Assembly: GCA_000149265.1 (NCBI GenBank) | Contig: CH002950.1 | Span: forward strand, 536,326-600,325 | Length of the DNA: 64,000 nt | DNA from: Ciona savignyi | Taxonomy: Eukaryota > Chordata > Ascidiacea > Phlebobranchia > Cionidae | Direction of reading: 5' to 3' | Shown: positions 40,800-64,000 of the stretch, piece by piece | How the letters are laid out: every line of letters begins with the position of its first letter | Numbering within the stretch: the first letter of the stretch is position 1 | The notes under the pieces: generated by a model | Databases searched by the model: none | Seen by the model: only the letters and a program-made list of their open reading frames with translations | Told to the model about the DNA's origin: nothing | Made by a program: the position numbers and the translations under genes

Positions 40800-42480
40800 T
40801 TTGAAAGTTTTGCTTTATATCAAAGTCCTAACACAAGAAAATAATAAATTTGTTATTTTGCCAATTTCATCTTCAATTTAATACCATGCTGAAATCAGTC
40901 TTGGTAACAGAATGATAAAAAACAATTATAATTTAATCCCGGTAATGTAAAAACGCCGAAAAATATTACACATGCAATAGTCAGCATATTTCTTACGAAG
41001 TCACGCTAACATCGTCGGATTACTGGACTTATTTCAGTGTATTGCGTATGATTAAGGCATTCCTTAAGTTTTAGTATTGTCCATTTAGTCAATGGGTTTA
41101 GGAAAATGTTCGTCAACAGCCTTTTGCTTCAGCTCTCTTTTGCCTTATACTGAACGTTGCAGGACAAATGTTAGTCGCGTTTTATTCTAGATTAGATTCT
41201 CCAACCTCTAAGAGGCTGGTCCAGTCACCCTGTGTTATAGTCAACCGTGTGGTATAGCGGTATTTAGGAGTTTTATTCTCTTGAACGAATTATTCTCTCG
41301 AAAAATATAAACTTACTGTACAAAATGGACTGTCACTTAAAATCCTGTCCAGGAATAAATTTTTTGCTTAAACATTTTGAACAGTTACACGCCTCCATCC
41401 GAACCTTTTTCCGATTAAAACAGCGACACAAAGCACAAACAGCTGTATTTCAGCTTTAATAGAATTTTACAAAACTGCGCGGCTAGATGAAAACATCTGC
41501 GACAAGCCTAGTACCTGCTGCTTCCACCGCAAAAAAACAAAGGGATTTCATCACAACTTTTACTCAGCAAATAACTTATTTAAAAACAATGACTAAGAGA
41601 GTACGACTTGTCAGATCAAGCCGCACAAAGAGCTGTATTAATAGGTTATGGGCAATTTATAATAGTGAAAAATTTTGTATTTACCGACACAAGTAATTAT
41701 GCCAGCAAAAATATAGATCAAGAATGTTAACCACGTGTTATTTGCCGCTATTGAGCGAATTACATTTTGAGTGTACGCCATATGATTGTACAGGCCGAGC
41801 GATTTGGGTCAAAATATATTAAGTATATTTTGTACATAGTTTATATAGTTTTTTTTGCTAAAAAAAAACGAACAGGTTCACCGTAGTACCAAACCAATTT
41901 TGATGTTAAAGATATCTTTGTCACCACCCAGCGGACCCCTCAAAAACTCCTAATTGACACTACATTAAAATATGATAATAACAAATGATTATTAATAAAA
42001 CGACAATTGATTTAAATTGACACTACCCTAAAACATTAATTAACTAATGACTATCCATAAAACGATAGCAACTGCCAGATTTTGTAAATTGTTATAACGG
42101 CGATGAGAATATTTTGCAGTGCCATGACCTGTCCATGAAGTAAACGACCTTTAATTAAAATTGGGGCATTCTGTTACACAGAAAATTCGTCATTAGTTTA
42201 ACAGCCAAATTTAATTAGTTGTTTGCTTGTTTAGCGAATTACCTAAGGCTACACCACAAACTTCGGTTTATGCATATATAGATTACATTAGCTAACAATT
42301 GTAGAAGTTATAATCTGGTTTAAGTTATTCTGGTAGGACTAAACAACTCTTGTTAAGCGCTCAACGAATCTATTAAGTTATTTGTGTATAGCTTTTATTA
42401 AATCCATTATTTCATTTATAGCTCTAGCTATCATGGGCTTGGGCCGACACTTTTTCATTGACCCAACAAGTCGAACTATA
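40800..42480. other. Intergenic region downstream of SERCA-B
   Basis: An AT-rich spacer. A degenerate SINE fragment (minus, about 40975-41130, recognisable by TCGTCGGATTACTGGA and CAATGGGTTTAGG) and one tandem duplication (annotated separately) are the only structures seen. Confidence 0.55.
41952..42068. repeat. Two-copy tandem repeat, about 63 bp
   Basis: The two units start at 41952 and 42015. Both begin AATTGACACTAC, continue with TAAAA, and contain AATGA followed by ATAAAACGA. Several substitutions and small indels separate them. Confidence 0.65.
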
Positions 42481-42585
42481 AATGCCGTTCGCCTATTCAG
42501 TTGTAAATCTATGTATACCTGGCAACGATGGTGAGATGTTAAGCTGTGATGTTTTAAACGCCTTGGTTAAATACTTGTGTTTATT

Positions 42586-42672
42586 GTTGGTTGTATCTCC
42601 GAGAATCATTTGGATTGGGCTTGGTGAAGTATCAATTGTTTCAAAGGCAAGACATCTCCATGTATCTCGACA
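42586..42672 (-). pseudogene. SERCA exon 14 fragment, inverted
   Basis: Read on the minus strand, it matches the end of SERCA-B/C exon 14. The local peptide reads CRDTWRCLAFETIDTSPSP, then IQMILGDTTN, against [19 protein letters not shown] and [10 protein letters not shown] in SERCA-B. Similarity starts exactly where the promoter copy ends and stops after about 87 bp; no further exon follows. It is a non-functional fragment of the SERCA family. Confidence 0.85.
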
Positions 42673-42675
42673 GTT

Positions 42676-42812
42676 CTTATATACGACGACTGAATCCATC
42701 ACGTGCTAAATAGTACTCCTGGGCGTGCTGTGACCTGAAGGTGATAACTGCTGCAGAGGTGGCAGCCAATTAGGCGAGGAGTGGTTATTGAGATCTCCCC
42801 ACTGAGCTCTAA
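42676..42812 (-). promoter_or_regulatory. Third, inverted copy of the SERCA-B/C promoter
   Basis: On the minus strand this repeats the SERCA promoter: CCACCTCTGCAGCAGTTATC, AGGTCACAGCACG, TTTAGCACGTGATGGATTCA, and a TATA box TATATAAG (plus-strand 42676-42683). All core motifs are preserved, including the CACGTG that SERCA-C has lost. If active, it would drive minus-strand transcription toward the 3' end of SERCA-B. Confidence 0.8.
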
Positions 42813-43139
42813 TGACACAACCCTTTGAGAACCCCATAGCTATGACAACGGAACCTTATATTAAATTACATCTTTGTTGTAAAGTTGTAATTTGTTATGT
42901 GTTATACAAAACGCTGGGCATTTAAACACAAACATGTGTTAAAACTATACAGTGTTAACCACGTTGTCAACCACTACCATTCATAAAACATATATTGACT
43001 GTACGCTATATGTTTATGCAATAAAGTGGGCATTCTAACCAAACTGCTATATTTTATATACTGTCTATATATTGCTTGTTTCTACAAGCAGAATCGGAAG
43101 GTCGAAATCAGGAAGGTCGAATTAAATGCACTGGATGTT

Positions 43140-43275
43140 ATCATACTGATAATCGTAAGATTACCTCGCCCGTCGAGTTACTGGAGCTGTTGTAGAATAC
43201 TGTGTATGATTGCGACTTTATCAATTTTTGTAGAACCCACACCACTGGATCGGTGCGAAGTCCGCTAAGTGCATT
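43140..43275. repeat. Degenerate SINE-like fragment
   Basis: AATCGTAAGATTACCTCGCC, GTCGAGTTACTGGAGCTGTT and GTAGAACCCACACCACTGG recall the SINE body in minus orientation. The head and tail are missing. Confidence 0.45.
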
Positions 43276-43643
43276 GATTACATTAATTCTATTCTTCGTC
43301 CCATATACAAAGGACGCAAACTTAGCTCACATTTTTCAACATATTACTTTTTGTAAATCATTGTATTCAACTAAATTAACTAAAATTGAATTAATTGTGT
43401 ATGCTTTTAGTCTATTTACGAACGATGTTACAAAAGTAATCCTTTGATTTTCTGTGAATTATGGCGCCGAAACTTACTCACCCAAAATTGAATTAAAGTG
43501 TGTAATGTTGATCCACCTACCAAAGATGTTAATACGGTAATCATTTTTTTAATTACTTTTGATTTTCGAATTTTTAAACCCGCACGCGTAGATGGGATTG
43601 CCCTGTTCATCCGAAATCATCCTCAAATCGGAATAAAACCTTC

Positions 43644-43787
43644 ATATATATATATAACTAACTATATATATATAAGTATGTGTACTTTTATTCGCATCAA
43701 CCACGCAACAACACAGCGGTTTAAAACGATAAAATTTGCCAGCACTTCCAGCCTCTAAGGGCTTCCGGGTTTATATATATATATAGT
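43644..43787. repeat. AT microsatellites
   Basis: Two short TA/ATAT tracts (about 43645-43676 and 43771-43786) with non-repetitive sequence between them. Confidence 0.8.
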
Positions 43788-43984
43788 AGGATATTACGTA
43801 GCGTGTTGTTTTTCAGGTATTGTTCCACTGGAGTACAGCGTGGCACGCCCTCCCTCGTCGTACACGCTACTATTCTCTATGTTAAAAAGTTATAAAAAAA
43901 TGTATATAAAAAAAATGTGCGTGACGATTTTATAATAAGTTAAAAAAATAAGAATAAAATAGAAAAAAACGTTTAAAATTGCAG

Positions 43985-44420
43985 AGGGGTAAGGCTTGGT
44001 GACCAGGCCACGTCTTTGTCGGGGGTTGGAGTTGATCGATGGTGTGGAGCCTGCAGGGTGGAATTTTGCCAGGGGCCGTGAGCCAGTCCGACCAGGACTA
44101 GGGTCGGGGCAAAGGGGAATGGGACAAAGGGTGGAATTTAAACTAAGTAGCTTTGAACAGAATTGGTTTACAAGGGCCGACCGGGGTTTGAAGATTTAAC
44201 AGGGACGTTTTGGTTAGAAGTTGAGAAATATAATGCTAGCCAGTGGCGCGGACGGCGACTATTTAATCTTAACCTTAAAGTCGTCCGCACAATGGCCGGA
44301 CCGTCACTGATGCTTAACAACGGGGCGGAAGAGGACGGGTTCGTGTCGTCAGCCGTGTACGGAGGGTAGGGGCCTACGGGTACTATTTTAAAGTTAAAGA
44401 GTTATATGATGAATTGGTGG
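43985..44420. other. GC-richer block of unknown origin
   Basis: About 435 bp, markedly richer in G and C than its surroundings (for example GGTGACCAGGCCACGTC, GGGCAAAGGGGAATGGG, GCGCGGACGGCGAC). It has short overlapping plus-strand open frames (43996-44199, 44163-44369) but no recognised domain. A poly(A)-like AT stretch lies just before it. It may be a retroelement remnant; no feature proves it. Confidence 0.35.
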
Positions 44421-44829
44421 GAAGACGATACAAAGCAACTTCAGCGCTCCTCCGCGACTTAAATCAATTGTTTTAATGTAAAAATACTTTCTTTACATTC
44501 GAGCTTGTCTAGATCAGTATATTTAATGCTTTATATAAACACGATAGAACATCTCAATGATGTTTAAAGCGATATTAGCTGATGTAGACAAAATATAGAA
44601 TATGAACTAATACGATGTATATGGCAAATATACTTGTGGCGCATGTGGCTGCCACAACTTTGATTTCTGCTAACCTGGGAATAAGTCAATCACTCACTTA
44701 GTTCGCTCTGTTTGTGTGTATTGTAAATGGGAAAAATATTTTTAGGTTTTAAACGCCTGAAAGGCTTTACCCTTTTTATTGAACCTTACCGAAGAATAAA
44801 ATTAATATGGTAAATGCACTTATCGGACA

Positions 44830-44925
44830 TCGCATAAAATTTATATGGTGAATGCACTTAACGGACATCAGGGTTATTACACACTTTGCATTTTCTCGTT
44901 CACGAGGATAAAACGCATCGGTAAT
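44830..44925 (+). repeat. SINE tail-like fragment
   Basis: AACGGACATCAGGGTTATTA, followed by TTCTCGTTCACGAGGATAAA, resembles parts of the SINE 3' half. It is short and decayed. Confidence 0.35.
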
Positions 44926-45282
44926 AATACTTTTACTACAAATGTATAGCATGTTTAAGGTTATGCTTTAAACAATTATAACTGTAATCGGTCTAAAAAC
45001 GTTATGGAGGTGTCCAAATCTAACAACAGTTTCTACTGTTTAACTAAACACGAATAAAACAAGTTTGGCTTGTTAACTTAAGGCTAATCCGATCCTGCTT
45101 TTAAAAACATATCAGCATGTACAAAGTGTATAAAATATAGCGGTTATAGGCCTATAGCATAAACATATAGCGTAAAGTCAATATGTGTATTTCATAAATG
45201 ATGGTGTTTGGTTGACATTTTCTAGTTTTTGCACAAAAAAATGTATCTGCTACTGTTCAATATATAATGTTGTATAGTCAGG

Positions 45283-45495
45283 GCAAAAGTTCAGCGGGGA
45301 GCTTTCAATAATCATCCCTCGCTAAGTTGGCTGCCACCTCTGCAGCAGTTATCACCTCCAGGTCACAGCACGGCCAGGAGTACCATTTAGCACGTAATGG
45401 ATTCAGTCGGCGTATATAAGAACTGTTTCTGCCTACAATATTCACAGTTGATCGTCGTCTTCAGCTAAGACTGGTCTAGAAGCATTTATTTCAGA
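45283..45495 (+). promoter_or_regulatory. SERCA-C promoter
   Basis: Nearly identical to the SERCA-B promoter: GTTCAGCGGGGAGCT, CACCTCTGCAGCAGTTATCA, CCAGGTCACAGCACGGCC, GGATTCAGTCGGCG, a TATA box TATATAAG (45413-45420), and TATTCACAG downstream. The E-box is changed from CACGTG to CACGTA. Similarity continues into the 5' UTR (CACGGGTTTTATTCATTTGA near 45650), so the duplication included the promoter. Confidence 0.75.
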
Positions 45496-45710
45496 AATAG
45501 ACATATGCGAGTTTGACAGGTATAACTACAACGAGGAAAAAAACGGCTCCAAAAATAGCGTGTTAAATAAAGCAGTCTTTTAATATAAAACGGTCAAAAA
45601 TAACTGCAGTAGTTCAGTGACATACATATATTTGCTTTAAATAGATCCACGGGTTTTATTCATTTGAATAGGTAAAATTTTAGTGTTGATTCCTAACTTC
45701 CATTTCAAAA

Positions 45711-50265
<4,555 letters not shown>

Positions 50266-50441
50266 ACAAACATTCCTCTTTTCACCAAATTTTAACAAAA
50301 CTCTTCTTACCTTTAACCGTGGCCATGTTTATTTTCATTTCACTGATTTATCTGTTTATTTATTAGCACGATGATTTACTGGGTTATACAACCATGTATA
50401 GACAACTGACACGTTGTATAATGCCTTAGTTTACTTATTTA

Positions 50442-50447
50442 AATAAA
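50442..50447 (+). terminator. SERCA-C poly(A) signal
   Basis: AATAAA about 175 bp after the stop, followed by GTTTTGCC, a context also seen after SERCA-B (GTTTTGCTTT at 40807). Confidence 0.6.
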
Positions 50448-51129
50448 AGTTTTGCCTCATAAGCCGTGTGCGCAATATAACAAAATCTAATACATTTTCA
50501 ATTTTGGTAATTTCTATTTTTATTTACTAGCACGCCGAATTCAGCTCTGACAATATTTTGTGTAAACGCCGTAACTTCACGACTTGGTGCGGCTTCCGGC
50601 ACCAAACTTTGTAATTTTATTCGAGAGAAGTGGCGGAAACGAAATCTTATATATAACGATTTTCTGAAGATAAATGTAGCGTAGGCCTAAATACTGGTTA
50701 AATCCTTTTACCAAAGTTATTGTGACTAAACAGGAGCCTAGTGATTCACACTCCTCTTAACTCGATAAACATGAACTTGCTAGCTAAAATACAAATTCCA
50801 AACTTACCGGCAGTTTATGTCCTCTAGTTGTTATTGGCGGTCAGGGTTGATACGGAACGGTGATAAATTAAAATAAAGGAACCAAATAAGTAATTTACGG
50901 GTATACATATAAAATAATAAACACTCACCAAACTTTGGATCTAAACGGGACGAAAAATACGGTATCGGATAAAAATGGTATGCTGCAATCTTTACGGTAA
51001 GTCGGTAACTGATTCGAAAAGAAAGAAAGTTCTAACATGCGGTCTAGTATAGGCGATTGCAACATAAACTCCCATTGTTACGTATTTCGGTTATGACGCA
51101 ATTTATGATGTACCATAGAGTGCATAGAC

Positions 51130-51346
51130 CAGTGGTTCTCAAACTTGTTGGAGGTACTGAACCCCGCAAGTTTTATGCGGGCATTCACCGAACCCTTCGT
51201 TTAAATTCAAAATATATCTTTTAAAAAACTTGAGCCTAAAGTGAACTATGCATATGTTGCACATAAGATCTTATTACTCCGCTGAACCCCTAATACTGAC
51301 TCATCGAACCCCTGGGGTTTGATCGAACCCAGTTTAAGAACCACTG
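51130..51346. mobile_element. hAT-type MITE, 217 bp
   Basis: Ends CAGTGGTTCTCAAACT and AGTTTAAGAACCACTG match at 15 of 16 positions. A perfect 8-bp target duplication, GCATAGAC, lies at 51122-51129 and 51347-51354. There is no coding capacity. The core differs from the 3776 and 57294 elements (AACCCC motifs), so it is a separate subfamily with the same ends. Confidence 0.9.
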
Positions 51347-51469
51347 GCATAGACGAATGAATAATGGGTCGAGATATCTTACTAAAACAGTGAAAAGATA
51401 TTGCTTGAACACATAGAATAATGGTTTTCAAAAGTGAAGGAATGTCTTAAAAATCATGTGCAAAACAGT

Positions 51470-51560
51470 AAAATAGCTCCGGCAACCCAACGGTAAGTCT
51501 GTTTAAATGTTAACTTACAAATAGGTAGTCTGACGATTAACCGCGTGATAAGGTCTAAAG
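51470..51560 (+). repeat. SINE-like fragment
   Basis: AATAGCTCCGGCAACCCAAC and TCTGACGATTAACCGCGTGA match the 3' body of the SINE. It has neither head nor tail. Confidence 0.5.
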
Positions 51561-52156
51561 ATTTGTGTCTTCCTAGTTTTGAGTCCACCACATATTTAAT
51601 GTCGACCGGACGGCAGTAGCGCGGAGTAAAAGCGGACGAGAAAATCCACATTAAAGAATTTATCCAGTTATAGTCTGATTACTAGTGAGGTGAATTAACG
51701 CTAAAGAATTTACACATAGTTATCTTAAATGAGGGCAATTTTTAGATTTTCTAAAAGTAAATTAGACAGTGTTCGATATTACACGTTTTAGGCACAATGT
51801 AGACATAAATGTGACTTAAAATTGCGAAGGTGATTTTCTTTGCCATGAAGCTTGACAAGGTAATTTTCCATTACACGCCAAGCAAAGGCGAGGCTCAATA
51901 TTTAATCACTTCAAGAACATGTAGTTTATATTTGTATTGAATACCGAATAATGAACAATTTAATTTGCTTCTTTCAAAAAACACTTTACATATAGTGAAT
52001 TTTTGTACCACAAATCTTGGACAGGATTCAACCATTGGTTTTAAAGATCAAGGTGATAACCGAGAACAGTTGTTATAAAACTATCTGCAAGAGATTTATT
52101 TAAACCAATGTTTACAGGTTTTTGGGCAAATATCAGGTTTGACACATCACTCCAAC

Positions 52157-53237
52157 CAGGCCCGGTGCTAGGAACCGCGGGGCCCAATTAGAAATGTAAT
52201 GGCGGGGCCCCTACTCTTCATAGCAAAATTTATGGGTATTTATATATCATAAAATACATACCGGTACATACAAACTACAAAAATAGACATTTAATACTTG
52301 CTATAAAACAAATTAAAGGTGGGCCTAATGTGGATGCTTGTTTACGATATATTGTTTTACTTCCAAACATATATATATATATATATATATTGTCTTAGCA
52401 ACAATATTCATTATGACGTAACAGGCAGACACAGAAATATAAATTTGACTTAGTTACGATGCATAACAAATTGATATTATGGGAAAGAATATTATTTTAT
52501 TTTACGTTTCAGTAGTATTTTAAACCTCGTAATACAGAAAGACCTCCGCTAGCGCGGGGCCGCTTCAAGGTGCGGGGCCCAATTTGATCTAATCGGTCAA
52601 ATCGGCTTAAAACCGGCCCTGAAGGTCATGGGTATAAACTTTTCATGTCTTTTTAAAATAAGATTATGTTATATGTGAATAATTAAGACAACAGTTTATT
52701 TTTTACAGTAGGTATTAAATGTTTAAAAAGTTTGTGGTTACCACTCTTTCGTTAGTCACAGAGTACGCCCGTATCAGTCAGTAGTAGCTATTTAAAGTAA
52801 AGCCATACGTCACCAAGGCTGTCTTAAGTTGCTCATACGTAAAGTTCACCACATTTTTGTGGAATAACTGACTTTATGATAAAAAAAACACTCCCGACTA
52901 AAGAAATCACAACTATAACTGCTCACAAAGTAAAGAAACTTAAATCATGGTGGAAATGCTTATTTACGATATATTGTTTTACTTCCAAACATAAACATAT
53001 TGTTTAGCAACCATATTCATTATGACGTAACAGGCAGACACAGAAATATGAATTTCACGTAGTTACGATGCATAACAAATTGATATTATGAAAAAGAATA
53101 TTATTTCACTTTTTATTTTACGTTTCAGTAGTATTTTAAACCTCGTAATACAGAAAGACCCCCGCTGGCGCGGGGCCCCTTCAAGGTGCGGGGCCCAATT
53201 TGATCTAATCGGTCAAATCGGCCTAAAACCGGCCCTG
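52157..53237. mobile_element. Non-autonomous hAT-like element with duplicated 3' end, 1081 bp
   Basis: Left end CAGGCCCGGT and right end ACCGGCCCTG form short inverted repeats with one mismatch. They are flanked by a perfect 8-bp duplication ACTCCAAC (52149-52156, 53238-53245). The last 285 bp or so (52952-53237) are also present at 52328-52621, including GAGTACGCCC-free shared blocks such as GTAACAGGCAGACACAGAAA, GTTACGATGCATAACAAATT and TTTGATCTAATCGGTCAAAT, and an internal copy of the right terminus. No transposase frame was found. An AT microsatellite lies at 52370-52391. Confidence 0.85.
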
Positions 53238-53421
53238 ACTCCAACTCAACTTTAAGCTTGCGAATTTTTAGTTAAAAATATCCCGAATGAAATGCCAAGA
53301 ACTTATAATTCATGTTCGGATGGGGTTTAAAACAAAAGTCAGGGATGTTGTGTGAGTTGGAACATTAGATGTTGCGTTTGGAAGGGGTGAACTCTAAACC
53401 CAGGATAGTTCGTTCGTACAT

Positions 53422-63484
<10,063 letters not shown>

Positions 63485-63804
63485 CTAAGTACGGTAGTTA
63501 TTGAAATAAATCAAATATTACTACACTATTTGTTACTGATTAATTCCTTTCTTGTCTACATTCCTAACCTTAGTGGGGGACAATTTTTGCTACTGATATA
63601 ATGTAAGTTGTTGTGCTGCATTGTTTTCTTTACTGTGCACGAAAGAAAGTTGCCTTAATCCTGTTCTTTTTTATTGTAATGAAGTCCGAGCAAAAAATTA
63701 ATTAAACTAAACGGGAAAAACTAAAAGGAGCGAAAGCAGGAAGGCAGGAAGAAGGGAAACTGCTCACTAAAATGAATATTAGGGCATTAGAGTTAGTTTT
63801 AAAC

Positions 63805-63980
63805 ATTGGGTTTGTGTTAGGGTTAGTTCTGAGGTTGAAGTTAGTGTTTAGGGAAGGGTTCCTCTAAATACTACAGGACCGCTTGGACCGCTTGGATCAC
63901 TTAGATTGCTATGGAAAGTAATTCTAACCCTGTCCCAAACACTAATTTTAACCACAGAACTAACTTTAACCCCAATCCCT
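63805..63980. repeat. Imperfect inverted repeat with TTAGGG-like arms
   Basis: The left arm (63805-63860: GTTAGGGTTAGTTCTGAGGT, then GTTAGTGTTTAGGGAAGGGT) pairs with the right arm (63923-63980: TAACCCTGTCCCAAACACTA, then ACCACAGAACTAACTTTAAC). The spacer is about 60 bp. The arms are some 55 bp long, with mismatches. Otherwise 63485-64000 is KRIT1 intron. Confidence 0.7.
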
Positions 63981-64000
63981 AAAATTAATATCATGGCTTT

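Noticed and set aside
42493..42702. Small minus-strand protein starting in the inverted promoter
   Set aside because: The frame starts upstream of the TATA box, so a transcript from that promoter would not contain its start. The SERCA similarity covers only part of one exon.

Overview
The window is invertebrate deuterostome nuclear DNA, most likely from an ascidian of the Ciona type. The evidence is AT-rich sequence, many short GT-AG introns, dispersed tRNA-like SINEs and hAT-type MITEs, and two 100-N assembly gaps. The species call is an inference; no marker gene in the window settles it. All coding genes are split, so exons were found by matching protein families, splice sites and reading phase.

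Layout. 175-4936 (+): 3' part of a gene for a secreted-type protein with a thrombospondin type 1 repeat, a sushi domain and tectonin-like repeats. Its last exon has a decayed copy near 6.3 kb. 6.9-32.7 kb (+): a large sarco/endoplasmic reticulum Ca2+-ATPase gene (SERCA-A, 23 coding exons, about 1003 aa). Its exons 7-19a appear twice, at 17.1-22.97 kb and 23.08-28.7 kb, on either side of the second N gap. This looks like two unmerged haplotypes rather than a real duplication. SERCA-A also has two versions of the exon for M7 and the M7-M8 luminal loop (19a and 19b). 36.0-40.6 kb and 45.7-50.3 kb (+): two compact, intact SERCA paralogues (SERCA-B and SERCA-C, 1000 aa each) with nearly identical TATA promoters. 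42.48-42.81 kb (-): an inverted chimera in which a third copy of that promoter is joined to a piece of SERCA exon 14. 53.4-63.5 kb (-): the KRIT1 (CCM1) gene, 16 coding exons with only its 5' end outside the window; it converges on SERCA-C.

How the genes relate. The three SERCA genes encode the same ER/SR calcium pump. All calcium-site and catalytic residues are present, and each protein ends in a dilysine ER-retrieval signal. Exon and intron identity among them is patchy: some exons are nearly identical at the nucleotide level and others diverged, and two introns of haplotype B resemble those of SERCA-B/C rather than its own allele. This suggests gene conversion in the cluster. SERCA-A differs in having long introns, an extra intron (16/17), a distinct promoter and the alternative exon pair. 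KRIT1 and the tectonin-type gene are unrelated neighbours.

Mobile DNA: three short hAT-like elements and one 1.08-kb hAT-like element, all with perfect 8-bp target duplications; a SINE family ending in (ATCCT)n; several intronic minisatellites; and a GC-richer block of unknown origin at 44 kb.
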